From Caballeronia sordidicola (GTDB taxonomy: Bacteria > Pseudomonadota > Gammaproteobacteria > Burkholderiales > Burkholderiaceae), in contig NZ_FCOC02000004.1 of NCBI RefSeq assembly GCF_001544455.2, positions 1-64,000 of the forward strand: DNA of 64,000 nt. Direction: 5' to 3'. The translations under genes and the position numbers were made by a program. Below, piece after piece: positions 19,590 through 28,310 of the stretch; the stretch's first letter is position 1; each line of letters starts with the position of its first letter. The notes beneath the pieces were generated by a model. The model saw only the letters and a program-made list of their open reading frames with translations, did no database searches and was not told where the DNA came from.

Positions 19590-20783
19590 ATGTACAACTT
19601 ACCAGACAATCGAGGCCATTTCGGCCCTTATGGCGGCACGTTCGTCTCCGAAACGCTCATTCATGCACTCGACGAACTTCGCGATGCATACGCCGAATGC
19701 AGCAAGGATCCGGCGTTCATCGCGGAATATGAATATGAACTGAAGCATTACGTTGGCCGTCCGTCGCCGATCTATCACGCCAAGCGCTGGAGCGAGATGC
19801 TCGGCGGCGCGCAGATTTACTTGAAGCGCGAGGATTTGAACCACACCGGCGCGCACAAGGTGAACAACGTGATTGGCCAGGCGCTGCTCGCACGCAAGAT
19901 GGGCAAGCCGCGCGTGATCGCGGAAACCGGCGCGGGACAGCACGGCGTGGCGACCGCGACCATTGCGGCGCGTTTCGGCATGGAATGCGTTGTGTATATG
20001 GGCTCGGAGGACGTGAAGCGTCAGGCTGCGAACGTGTACCGCATGAAGCTCCTTGGCGCGACGGTCGTGCCGGTGGAATCCGGTTCCAAGACGCTAAAAG
20101 ACGCGCTGAATGAAGCCATGCGCGACTGGGTCACGAACGTCGAAAACACGTTCTACATCATTGGCACGGTGGCGGGTCCGCATCCGTATCCGATGATGGT
20201 GCGCGACTTCCAGCGCGTCATTGGCGACGAATGCAAGGTTCAGATGCCCGAGATGACCGGTCGTCAGCCCGATGCGGTGATCGCATGTGTCGGCGGTGGA
20301 TCGAACGCAATGGGTATCTTTTATCCGTACATCGAGAATGAAGACGTGCGGCTGATCGGCGTGGAAGCTGCAGGCGATGGCATCGAAAGCGGGCGTCACG
20401 CTGCTTCGCTGATAGGTGGAAGTCCCGGCGTGCTGCACGGCAACCGCACTTATCTTCTGCAGGACGATAACGGCCAGATTATCGAGACGCATTCGGTCTC
20501 GGCGGGGCTGGATTATCCGGGCGTCGGTCCGGAACACGCGTGGCTGAAGGATGCGGGACGCGCGGAGTACGTGGGCATTACCGACGAAGAAGCGCTGAAG
20601 GGTTTCCACGATTGCTGCCGGATCGAAGGGATCATTCCCGCGCTCGAGTCGAGCCATGCGCTTGCCTACGCCGCGAAGCTCGCGCCCACGCTGCCCAAGG
20701 ACAAGCTGCTGCTCGTCAATCTGTCGGGTCGTGGCGACAAGGACATGCATACGGTCGCCGAGCGCACCGGCATCACGTTCTGA
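19590..20783 (+). CDS. trpB: Tryptophan synthase beta subunit
   Basis: A 397-residue PLP enzyme that joins indole and serine to give tryptophan. The PLP lysine lies in [20 protein letters not shown], and the phosphate-binding loop is [15 protein letters not shown]. Conserved [13 protein letters not shown] and [16 protein letters not shown] are intact. ATG 19590 gives the family N-terminus [19 protein letters not shown]. It is followed after 11 bases by a DNA methyltransferase gene that separates it from trpA. Confidence 0.98.
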   Translation: MYNLPDNRGHFGPYGGTFVSETLIHALDELRDAYAECSKDPAFIAEYEYELKHYVGRPSPIYHAKRWSEMLGGAQIYLKREDLNHTGAHKVNNVIGQALLARKMGKPRVIAETGAGQHGVATATIAARFGMECVVYMGSEDVKRQAANVYRMKLLGATVVPVESGSKTLKDALNEAMRDWVTNVENTFYIIGTVAGPHPYPMMVRDFQRVIGDECKVQMPEMTGRQPDAVIACVGGGSNAMGIFYPYIENEDVRLIGVEAAGDGIESGRHAASLIGGSPGVLHGNRTYLLQDDNGQIIETHSVSAGLDYPGVGPEHAWLKDAGRAEYVGITDEEALKGFHDCCRIEGIIPALESSHALAYAAKLAPTLPKDKLLLVNLSGRGDKDMHTVAERTGITF

Positions 20784-20794
20784 GCCCACAACTC

Positions 20795-21658
20795 ATGCGC
20801 GATGAGATTGTCCATGCAACGCCGGATGCCACCGACGCCTACGCGCACGGCGGTATCCAGTTGCATCATCGCGATTTTCTCGCCGATGCAGCGAACCTGC
20901 CGGACGGCTCGATCGATCTGATCGTGGCCGATCCGCCGTATGGTCTCGGCAAGGATTACGGCAACGATTCGGACATGCGTTCCGGCGATGCATTCCTCGA
21001 CTGGACCTACGGCTGGCTTGAACTGGCCATTCCGAAGCTCAAGCCGAGCGGTTCGCTCTACATTTTTTGCACGTGGCAATATGCGCCCGAGATTTTTGTG
21101 TTCCTCAAGCGCCGCCTGACAATGGTCAACGAGATTGTCTGGGATAGGCGGGTGCCGAGCATGGGCGGAACGGTGCGCAGATTTACGTCGGTGCATGACA
21201 ACATCGGTTATTTTGCGGTATCGAAGGATTACTTCTTCGATCTCGATCCCATCCGCATTCCCTACGACGCAGTGACGAAGAAAGCGCGTTCGCGAAAATT
21301 GTTCGAAGGTAGCAAGTGGCTCGAACTCGGATACAACCCGAAAGACGTGTGGTCGGTGTCGCGGTTGCATCGGCAGCATGCTGAGCGGGTTGATCATCCG
21401 ACGCAAAAGCCGCTCGAAATCGTCGAGCGAATGGTATTGGCGAGTTGTCCGCGCGGCGGCCGCGTGCTTGATCCGTTCATGGGAAGTGGCACGACGGCGG
21501 TTGCCTGCGCGCGCCACGGGCGGCAGTTCGTCGGCTACGAGATCAACGCGGATTACCACGCGATTGCGCAAGCGCGCGTGGCACAGACTCCACCGGCTGT
21601 TGTGGCTGCCGAAAAGCCGGCGGTCATCGCTGAAAATGCTTCCATCGATCAAGCGTGA
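20795..21658 (+). CDS. Orphan beta-class N6-adenine DNA methyltransferase
   Basis: A 287-residue DNA methyltransferase. The catalytic motif IV DPPYG lies at residues 46-50 and the S-adenosylmethionine motif I LDPFMGSGTTAVACA at about 225-239; this order (IV before I) marks the beta class, and DPPY suggests adenine methylation. HPTQKPLEIVERM is the usual motif before motif I. No restriction enzyme or specificity gene is nearby. It sits between trpB and trpA with gaps of 11 and 61 bases, so it should be cotranscribed with them. An orthologue in the B. cenocepacia trp operon has, to my recollection, been linked to GTWWAC methylation; the specificity here is inferred. Confidence 0.92.
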   Translation: MRDEIVHATPDATDAYAHGGIQLHHRDFLADAANLPDGSIDLIVADPPYGLGKDYGNDSDMRSGDAFLDWTYGWLELAIPKLKPSGSLYIFCTWQYAPEIFVFLKRRLTMVNEIVWDRRVPSMGGTVRRFTSVHDNIGYFAVSKDYFFDLDPIRIPYDAVTKKARSRKLFEGSKWLELGYNPKDVWSVSRLHRQHAERVDHPTQKPLEIVERMVLASCPRGGRVLDPFMGSGTTAVACARHGRQFVGYEINADYHAIAQARVAQTPPAVVAAEKPAVIAENASIDQA

Positions 21659-21719
21659 AGTTCGCTCAAGTCGCTGCTAAAAAACGTCAAACGCGCGGCT
21701 AACGCGCAAAGAGATAATC

Positions 21720-22523
21720 ATGTCCCGTATCAAAAGTACATTCGCGGCATTGGCCGAGCAGGGCAAAAAGGGTTTGATCCCGTTCATCACTGCAGGCGAT
21801 CCGAATCCCGAGCAGACCGTCGAATTCATGCACGCGCTCGCCAAGGGCGGCGCGGACGTAATCGAACTCGGCGTGCCGTTTTCCGACCCCATGGCCGATG
21901 GTCCCGTGATCCAGCGTTCTTCCGAGCGGGCTTTGGCGCGCGGCGTATCGCTCAAGCACGTTCTCGCTGACGTAACGCGCTTTCGCGAAACCAATACCGT
22001 GACGCCGGTTGTGCTGATGGGATATGCGAATCCGATCGAGCGCATGGGCACCGAAGCCTTCGCAAAGGCCGCGAAGGAAGCGGGCGTGGATGGCGTATTG
22101 GTCGTGGATTATCCGCCGGAGGAATCGGTGGAATTCAGCCAGTCGATGCTCGCTGCCGGTATCGATCCCATCTTTTTGCTTGCGCCCACATCGACCGATG
22201 AACGCATTGCCGCCGTGGGCAAGGTGGCAAGCGGCTATGTGTATTACGTGTCGTTGAAAGGCGTGACCGGCGCGGCAAATCTGGACGTGGCGAGTATCGC
22301 GAGTAAAATCCCGGCCATCAAGGCGCATGTAGCGCTGCCGGTCGGCGTTGGTTTTGGTATCCGCGATGCGGCGTCGGCAAGGCTGGTGGCGGATGTAGCG
22401 GATGCTGTCGTGATCGGCAGCCGTCTCGTGCAATTGCTCGAAGAGGCGTCGCCGGACACGGCGGCTGAGAAACTGACGGGTTTTATCGCCGAGATTCGTG
22501 CGGCGCTCGATTCTGCAAAATAA
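21720..22523 (+). CDS. trpA: Tryptophan synthase alpha subunit
   Basis: A 267-residue TIM-barrel subunit that cleaves indole-3-glycerol phosphate and channels indole to TrpB. The catalytic glutamate lies in [19 protein letters not shown], and [13 protein letters not shown] carries the second acidic residue. The [11 protein letters not shown] loop binds phosphate. It begins 61 bases after the methylase and ends 64 bases before accD. Confidence 0.97.
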   Translation: MSRIKSTFAALAEQGKKGLIPFITAGDPNPEQTVEFMHALAKGGADVIELGVPFSDPMADGPVIQRSSERALARGVSLKHVLADVTRFRETNTVTPVVLMGYANPIERMGTEAFAKAAKEAGVDGVLVVDYPPEESVEFSQSMLAAGIDPIFLLAPTSTDERIAAVGKVASGYVYYVSLKGVTGAANLDVASIASKIPAIKAHVALPVGVGFGIRDAASARLVADVADAVVIGSRLVQLLEEASPDTAAEKLTGFIAEIRAALDSAK

Positions 22524-22587
22524 CCCGTGATTGTGGCTATATGAAGCAAAATAGCTGCGAAAACACGCGAAACATGAAGGAAACACG

Positions 22588-23460
22588 ATGAGCTGGCTCG
22601 ACAAACTGTTACCGCCCAAGATCAAGCAAACCGATCCGAAAAGCCGCAAGGGCATTCCGGAAGGGTTGTGGATCAAGTGCCCGTCGTGCGAAGCGGTGCT
22701 GTACCGCAACGACGTCGAGGCGAATCTGCATGTCTGCCCGAAGTGCAGCCACCACATGCGGATTGGCGCGCGCGAACGGCTTGACGGCCTGCTCGATCCG
22801 GAAGGCCGCTATGAAATCGGCCAGGAAGTGCTGCCCGTCGACGCGCTCAAGTTCAAGGACAGCCGCAAGTATCCGGATCGCCTGAAAGAAGCGATGGAAG
22901 ATACCGACGAGACCGACGCCATGGTGGTCATGGGCGGCGCGATCCACACCATTCCGGTCACGACCGCCTGCTTCGAGTTTTCGTTCATGGGCGGCTCGAT
23001 GGGTTCGGTCGTCGGCGAACGTTTTGCACGCGGCGCGCGCAATGCGCTCGAACAACGCACGCCGTTCATCTGCTTCACGGCATCGGGCGGTGCGCGGATG
23101 CAGGAAAGCTTGCTGTCGCTCATGCAGATGGCTAAAACCACGGCCATGCTGACCAAGCTCGCCGAAGCCAAGTTGCCGTTCATCTCCGTTCTCACCGATC
23201 CCACCATGGGCGGCGTATCCGCCAGTTTCGCCTTCCTCGGCGACGTGGTGATAGCGGAACCGAAGGCGCTGATTGGTTTTGCGGGACCGCGCGTGATCGA
23301 GCAGACCGTGCGCGAAAAATTGCCGGAAGGCTTTCAGCGCTCGGAGTTCCTGATTCAGAAGGGCGCGATCGATATGATCGTGGATCGCCGGAAAATGCGC
23401 GAAGAAATTGCGCGCCTGATTGCGTTGCTGACAATGCAGCCGGCTGATTCGGTGGCCTGA
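22588..23460 (+). CDS. accD: Acetyl-CoA carboxylase carboxyltransferase subunit beta
   Basis: A 290-residue subunit that, with AccA, transfers CO2 from biotin to acetyl-CoA, the first step of fatty acid synthesis. A four-cysteine zinc finger lies at about residues 30-52 ([10 protein letters not shown] and CPKCSHHM). [20 protein letters not shown] and [20 protein letters not shown] are conserved crotonase-fold segments. AAGGAAA precedes the ATG. A terminator-like hairpin follows, yet the downstream folC starts only 116 bases later, so partial readthrough is possible. Confidence 0.97.
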   Translation: MSWLDKLLPPKIKQTDPKSRKGIPEGLWIKCPSCEAVLYRNDVEANLHVCPKCSHHMRIGARERLDGLLDPEGRYEIGQEVLPVDALKFKDSRKYPDRLKEAMEDTDETDAMVVMGGAIHTIPVTTACFEFSFMGGSMGSVVGERFARGARNALEQRTPFICFTASGGARMQESLLSLMQMAKTTAMLTKLAEAKLPFISVLTDPTMGGVSASFAFLGDVVIAEPKALIGFAGPRVIEQTVREKLPEGFQRSEFLIQKGAIDMIVDRRKMREEIARLIALLTMQPADSVA

Positions 23461-23482
23461 AGTCATAGCGCGTTGTTTTCAC

Positions 23483-23530
23483 GCGCCGCGCGCGAACCCG
23501 CCGAGGGTTGCGTGCGGCGCTTTTGTTTTC
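23483..23530 (+). terminator. Intrinsic terminator after accD
   Basis: A long, slightly imperfect GC-rich hairpin whose left arm starts GCGCCGC and right arm ends GCGGCGC (about 16 paired positions), followed by TTTTGTTTT. It lies between accD and folC. Confidence 0.8.
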
Positions 23531-23576
23531 GCCTTTTCTTTTTTGCTCGTTTTTAGCCGGCTGGCAGCACTCTTTC

Positions 23577-24899
23577 ATGACGACTTCTTCGGTTAGTTTT
23601 CCTTCCCTCGACGCATGGCTGGCGCATCTGGAATCGGCGCATCCGGTCGGTATCGATATGGGTTTGACGCGCATCAGCCAGGTCCGCGACGCGCTGGGTC
23701 TCGAGTTCTCGTGCCCTGTGATCACCGTGGGCGGGACCAACGGCAAGGGTTCGACCTGCGCGATCATCGAAACAATCCTGCTGCGCGCCGGATATCGCGT
23801 GGGCTGCCATACGTCGCCGCATCTGCTTGAATTCAACGAGCGCGCGCGGATCAACGGCGCCGACGCCACCGATGCGCAATTGCTCGAACACTTCGAAGCC
23901 GTTGAAAAGGCGCGCACGAGCCTGGCCGAACCCGTGTCGCTGACGTATTTCGAATTCACGACGCTTGCGATCATGCGGCTGTTTGCATCGAGCGGACTGG
24001 ACGCCGTGATCCTGGAAGTGGGCCTTGGCGGACGGCTGGACGCGGTCAATATCATCGATGCGGATTGTGCGATCGTGACGAGCATCGATATTGACCATAC
24101 GGCCTATCTTGGCGACACGCGGGAGAAGATCGGCTTCGAGAAAGCCGGCATTTTCCGTGCAAACACCCCTGCGGTTTGCGGCGATCCGTCGCCGCCGCAG
24201 TCGCTGATCGATCACGCGGAGGCGATCGGTGCGGATCTGTGGCTGGTCGGGCGAGACTTCCGATACGAAGCGCAGGGCGGCAACGAGCGCCAGCAATGGA
24301 GTTACATCGGCCGTACGCAGCGGCGCTCCGCGCTGGCCTATCCGGCATTGCGCGGCGCGAATCAACTGATCAATACGTCGGCGGCGCTTGCCGCGCTCGA
24401 AGCCTTGCGCGACCGGATTCCCGTATCGGCGCAGGATATTCGCCTCGGCCTCGCGAACGTCGAGTTGCCGGGCCGTTTCCAGGTCGTGCCGGGCAAGCCG
24501 CAAGTGATCCTCGACGTCGCCCACAACCCGCACGCAGCAGCGGTTCTGGCACAGAATCTCGGCAACATGGGCTTTTTTCCCTACACCTATGCGGTGTTCG
24601 GTGCGATGGCCGACAAGGACATCGCCGGCATTGTGGAACATCTGAAAGGCGAGATCGATCACTGGAATGTGACGGCGCTGCCCACGCCCCGCAGCGCCTC
24701 GCCGGCCGCGCTCGAACGCGTTTTACGCGACGCTGGCGTCAACGACAGCGCGGACAGCAGCGTTACACAATTCAGTAATCCGGCCGACGCTTTTCAAGAT
24801 GCGTTAAAGCGGGCGTCCGAAAATGATAGAATTTTGGTTTTCGGCAGTTTCCATACGGTGGCCGGTGTCATGGCGTACCGTAAATCGCAGCGTCATTGA
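23577..24899 (+). CDS. folC: Bifunctional folylpolyglutamate/dihydrofolate synthase
   Basis: A 440-residue Mur-ligase-family enzyme that adds glutamate to dihydropteroate and to folates. The ATP-binding loop is VGGTNGKGSTCAIIETIL, with SPHLLEFNERARING and EVGLGGRLDAVN downstream. The C-terminal domain contains ILDVAHNPHAAAVLAQNL. ATG 23577 was preferred to upstream in-frame starts that lie in the accD terminator. The stop is close to the SPOR-protein start. Confidence 0.95.
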   Translation: MTTSSVSFPSLDAWLAHLESAHPVGIDMGLTRISQVRDALGLEFSCPVITVGGTNGKGSTCAIIETILLRAGYRVGCHTSPHLLEFNERARINGADATDAQLLEHFEAVEKARTSLAEPVSLTYFEFTTLAIMRLFASSGLDAVILEVGLGGRLDAVNIIDADCAIVTSIDIDHTAYLGDTREKIGFEKAGIFRANTPAVCGDPSPPQSLIDHAEAIGADLWLVGRDFRYEAQGGNERQQWSYIGRTQRRSALAYPALRGANQLINTSAALAALEALRDRIPVSAQDIRLGLANVELPGRFQVVPGKPQVILDVAHNPHAAAVLAQNLGNMGFFPYTYAVFGAMADKDIAGIVEHLKGEIDHWNVTALPTPRSASPAALERVLRDAGVNDSADSSVTQFSNPADAFQDALKRASENDRILVFGSFHTVAGVMAYRKSQRH

Positions 24900-24934
24900 A
24901 CGGACGGCCGGCCAGCCTCTCGCACAAGCCAACC

Positions 24935-25822
24935 ATGTCCTTTTTTTCGTTCGGCAAGAAAGACGACGCGCCTTCGGGTCGCGATGCATATTCCGACTCT
25001 CCGCGCGGCTCGCGTCAGACCGTCCGTACGGAACGCAGGACGCGCCGCAGCGACCGCCCCGAAGCCGACGCCATGATGCTGGACCCTACGCTGCCCGAAA
25101 AGCAGCGTGCGCGTCGCCGTCTGGTGGGCGCGCTTGCGCTGGTCGCGGCGGCGGTGATCGTCCTGCCGATGGTGCTGGATTCACATCCGAAGCCCGTCAC
25201 CGACGACATTTCCATCGATATCCCCGCGCGCCCCGCCGCGCCGTTGCCCAAGACTTCCCGTAGCGATACGGCAGCGGGTCCGGCGACCGATTCAGCGGCC
25301 GAATCAGCAACCGATACCCAGGCAGGCGTGGCGCCCGACAGTCCGGCCGCTGACGCGGACAATCCGCCCAAAGCCGCCGCACCGGCAGCCAGGCCCCAGT
25401 CGAAGCCGGCTGCAAAACCCGCCGAATCGCAGGCACAGGCGAAAGCCGCTGCGTCCGCCCCAGCCGCACAGAAACCAGTCACACCGGCAACGCCGCCCGC
25501 ACAAGCCGCGAAGCCGCTCGCGGACGCGCCGGCAACTGCCGCTGCCGCCCAGAAGAACACGCCTGCATCGCCCGCGGGTAGCCGCTTTGTGATCCAGATC
25601 GGTACTTTCGACGAAGACGCCGTCGCCCAAAGTTGGGTTGCCAAGTTGAAGGCGGCGGGAGTGCCCGCATATGTCGAACATCGAAAAGAAGCCGACGGCA
25701 CGACGCGCGCACTGTTGCGTGCGGGGCCGTTTGCTGACCGGACGGCTGCATCGGCGGCGCTGGGCAAGGTGCGTCAGGCAGGCCTTGGCGGTGGCGGCAA
25801 CAACAATGCGTCGGCGAATTAG
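24935..25822 (+). CDS. SPOR domain-containing membrane protein (DedD-like)
   Basis: A 295-residue bitopic membrane protein. A short charged N-terminus (MSFFSFGKKDD) precedes one membrane span at about 63-82 and a long Ala/Pro-rich periplasmic linker. A C-terminal SPOR domain (about 215-287; RFVIQIGTFDEDAVAQSWVA) binds denuded glycan strands at the division septum. DedD in E. coli is such a divisome protein. Position between folC and cvpA equals that of dedD in many proteobacteria. A longer form from 24896, overlapping folC, cannot be excluded. Confidence 0.87.
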   Translation: MSFFSFGKKDDAPSGRDAYSDSPRGSRQTVRTERRTRRSDRPEADAMMLDPTLPEKQRARRRLVGALALVAAAVIVLPMVLDSHPKPVTDDISIDIPARPAAPLPKTSRSDTAAGPATDSAAESATDTQAGVAPDSPAADADNPPKAAAPAARPQSKPAAKPAESQAQAKAAASAPAAQKPVTPATPPAQAAKPLADAPATAAAAQKNTPASPAGSRFVIQIGTFDEDAVAQSWVAKLKAAGVPAYVEHRKEADGTTRALLRAGPFADRTAASAALGKVRQAGLGGGGNNNASAN

Positions 25823-25828
25823 CATTTG

Positions 25829-26365
25829 ATGTTCACGAGTTTTGACTACGCGGTGATGGCCGTGATCGGCCTCTCCGCGCTGCGCGGCATGTGGCGTGGC
25901 TTGCTGGCCGAAGTGTTCGGCCTGATCGGCTGGATCGCGGCGTTGTTGATCGCCGGGCGGTTTGTCAGGCTCGTCGTGCCGTACATTCCGGCGAACTGGC
26001 CGGGCGGCGCGCTGACACAATGGCTGATCGCGTTTTTGCTGATCGTGGCGGCGGTACTGCTGATATCGAGCGTGGCTGGTGCGTTGCTCACGCGCGTGAC
26101 CGAAGTGGTGGGGCTGCGCGGTATCGACCGGTCGCTTGGACTTTTGTTTGGCCTCGTGCGAGGCGCAATTCTGGTAGTGATCCTGGTCGCCCTGGCGGGC
26201 TTGACCGAACTGCCGCAACACGATTTCTGGCGTAACGCGTTGTTCCGGCCCGCGGCCGAACAGGGCGTGCGAGAACTGAAACCGCTGCTTCCCGATACGC
26301 TCGCCGCGTATGTGCGCACCACGCCGGACGGCTCGCAAGAACCGTCGACGGCGCCCGCGCAATAA
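25829..26365 (+). CDS. cvpA: CvpA family membrane protein
   Basis: A 178-residue integral membrane protein with four hydrophobic spans; FDYAVMAVIGLSALRGMWRG and GLRGIDRSLGLLFGLVRGA are CvpA-family signatures. CvpA was named for colicin V production and is linked to envelope stress and purine-gene transcription, as it precedes purF in many proteobacteria, exactly as here. ATG 25829 is used; the preceding codon is TTG in the same frame and could also serve. No strong ribosome binding site is visible. Confidence 0.92.
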   Translation: MFTSFDYAVMAVIGLSALRGMWRGLLAEVFGLIGWIAALLIAGRFVRLVVPYIPANWPGGALTQWLIAFLLIVAAVLLISSVAGALLTRVTEVVGLRGIDRSLGLLFGLVRGAILVVILVALAGLTELPQHDFWRNALFRPAAEQGVRELKPLLPDTLAAYVRTTPDGSQEPSTAPAQ

Positions 26366-26502
26366 CGCTCAAGGCGCGCTCCACGGGGGTTGTGTGAAGG
26401 CTCGGCGCAGCACCACGCAGTTCAGGCATATTTTGAGATGCTCTGAACCGTTGCGCCGATACGCCCTTTCGACCCGTTTCGACTCTTTGAAGGACCAATG
26501 CC

Positions 26503-28050
26503 ATGTGCGGCATCGTAGGCGTAGTTTCCCAGACTCCCGTCAACCAGTTGATCTATGACAGCCTGCTGCTCCTGCAGCATCGCGGCCAGGATGCAGCGGG
26601 CATTGCGACGGCGAACGGCAACAACTTCCACATGCATAAGGCCAATGGCATGGTGCGCGACGTGTTCCGCACGCGCAACATGCGCAGCCTGCCGGGCAAT
26701 GTCGGCATTGGCCAGGTGCGTTATCCGACAGCCGGGTCGGCTTCGAGTGAAGAAGAAGCCCAGCCGTTCTACGTGAACGCGCCGTTCGGCATCATCCTCG
26801 CGCACAACGGCAACCTGACGAACTGGCCGCAGTTGAAGGAAGAAATGTTCCGGATCGATCGCCGGCACATCAACACCGCGTCCGATACCGAAGTCCTGCT
26901 CAACGTCTTCGCCCACGAACTACAGTTGTCGAGTTCCGGCCTGCAACTCGACCCGGCCGCGCTTTTCAAGGCGGTGAGCGGCGTGCATCGGCGCGTGAAG
27001 GGTTCGTACGCGATCGTTTCGCTGATTGCCGGTTACGGCCTCGTGGCGTTCCGCGATCCGTTCGGCATTCGTCCGCTCGTGCTCGGCAAGATGGAAACGG
27101 CGACGGGCGTGGAATGGATGGTTGCGTCGGAATCGGTGGCGGTTGAAGGCATTGGCTTCGAGTTCGTGCGCGACGTGGAGCCGGGCGAAGCGATTTTCAT
27201 CGATAACGACGGCAACCTGCACAGCCAGCAATGCGCCGATAACCCCAGCCTCAACCCCTGCATTTTCGAACTCGTGTATCTGGCGCGTCCCGATTCGTGC
27301 CTCGATGGCGTGCCGGTCTACAACGCGCGCTTGCGCATGGGCGATTACCTCGCCGAGAAGATCAAGCGCGTGCTGCCGGGTGTGGCGATTGATGTGGTGA
27401 TGCCGATTCCCGATTCGTCGCGTCCCGCCGCCATGCAGGTGGCCGCGAAGCTGGGCGTGGAGTATCGCGAAGGGTTTTTCAAGAATCGCTACGTTGGCCG
27501 CACGTTCATCATGCCGGGCCAGGCGGTGCGCAAGAAGTCGGTGCGTCAGAAACTGAATGCCATGGCGATCGAATTCAAGGGCAAGAACGTGTTGATCGTG
27601 GACGATTCCATCGTTCGTGGAACGACGTCTCATGAAATCGTGCAGATGGCGCGCGATGCCGGCGCCGCGAAGGTGATTTTCGCGTCCGCCGCGCCGCCGG
27701 TGAAATTCCCGAACGTGTATGGCATCGACATGCCCACGCGTGGCGAACTGGTCGCGCACGGCCGATCGGACGACGAAGTCGCGCGCATGATCGGCGCGGA
27801 TCATCTGGTGTATCAGGACGTGGCGGATCTCAAGCAGGCCATTCGCGACATCAACCCGGAGTTGAACGAATTCGACGCATCGTGTTTCGACGGCAACTAC
27901 ATCACCGGCGATATCAACGAGGCTTATCTGGATCGGCTCGAAACGGCGCGTCTGGCGCCCTCGGCGCAGTCGGATCGCGACGCCGCCAGTGAAGCGATGG
28001 AAGGCGGCGTATCGCGTTCGCAGTTGCATCTGCAGTTGTCGGTGGAATGA
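26503..28050 (+). CDS. purF: Amidophosphoribosyltransferase
   Basis: A 515-residue enzyme that commits PRPP to purine synthesis using glutamine nitrogen. The N-terminal nucleophile Cys2 is exposed in MCGIVGVV, and YPTAGSASSEEEAQPF plus AHNGNLTN form the glutaminase pocket. The phosphoribosyltransferase part has the PRPP-binding loop VLIVDDSIVRGTTSHEIVQM. AAGGA precedes the start. It follows cvpA and precedes the metZ leader. Confidence 0.97.
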   Translation: MCGIVGVVSQTPVNQLIYDSLLLLQHRGQDAAGIATANGNNFHMHKANGMVRDVFRTRNMRSLPGNVGIGQVRYPTAGSASSEEEAQPFYVNAPFGIILAHNGNLTNWPQLKEEMFRIDRRHINTASDTEVLLNVFAHELQLSSSGLQLDPAALFKAVSGVHRRVKGSYAIVSLIAGYGLVAFRDPFGIRPLVLGKMETATGVEWMVASESVAVEGIGFEFVRDVEPGEAIFIDNDGNLHSQQCADNPSLNPCIFELVYLARPDSCLDGVPVYNARLRMGDYLAEKIKRVLPGVAIDVVMPIPDSSRPAAMQVAAKLGVEYREGFFKNRYVGRTFIMPGQAVRKKSVRQKLNAMAIEFKGKNVLIVDDSIVRGTTSHEIVQMARDAGAAKVIFASAAPPVKFPNVYGIDMPTRGELVAHGRSDDEVARMIGADHLVYQDVADLKQAIRDINPELNEFDASCFDGNYITGDINEAYLDRLETARLAPSAQSDRDAASEAMEGGVSRSQLHLQLSVE

Positions 28051-28083
28051 CCTGACTAAGAAACGCGTGATAGGATTGGGTTT

Positions 28084-28157
28084 GCGTCGATTTGAGATCA
28101 GCTTGCGGACGCGGGTTTTGATGGCTTCATCAGTCGAGACCCGAAACAGCTAAAGCG
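28084..28157 (+). promoter_or_regulatory. Candidate SAM-II-like riboswitch in the metZ leader
   Basis: Conserved SAM-II (SAM-alpha) features appear in order. GCGTC (28084-28088) pairs with GACGC (28108-28112) as P1; its loop holds GATTTGAG and AGCTTGC; then, after a small inserted hairpin closed by GGGT (28113-28116) and ACCC (28139-28142), comes AGCTAAAGC (28148-28156), whose GCT can pair with the AGC of the loop as a pseudoknot. The gene downstream, metZ, is a typical SAM-II target. The outer part of the pseudoknot helix is weak here, so this needs a covariance-model test. Confidence 0.5.
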
Positions 28158-28159
28158 AA

Positions 28160-28196
28160 CCGGTGGTGAGAACGGTAAATACCGATCACCTCCCGG
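28160..28196 (+). other. Strong stem-loop in the metZ leader
   Basis: A nested hairpin: CCGG (28160) with CCGG (28193), GGTGA with TCACC, and ACGGT with ACCG around an AAAT loop. It lies between the candidate aptamer and the terminator and might be the switching element. The 5' CCGGT can alternatively pair with ACCGG at 28204-28208. Confidence 0.5.
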
Positions 28197-28221
28197 CGAC
28201 GCTACCGGCTTTTCCGCACCG

Positions 28222-28257
28222 AGCCCGCTCATGCTGACGCAGAAGCGGGCTTTTTTG
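28222..28257 (+). terminator. Intrinsic terminator in the metZ leader
   Basis: A perfect 8-bp stem (AGCCCGCT / AGCGGGCT) with a 14-nt loop followed by TTTTT, 54 bases before the metZ start. It may both end purF transcription and serve as the attenuator for metZ. Confidence 0.85.
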
Positions 28258-28310
28258 CGTCCCGGTTTTTGGCTGCCGCCGGGCCACCACGAATAAAAGA
28301 GATGAAAAGA

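Noticed and set aside
24896-24934. Upstream ATG start for the SPOR protein overlapping folC
   Set aside because: It would add 13 residues not expected in the family, whereas ATG 24935 gives the short charged N-terminus typical of this protein.
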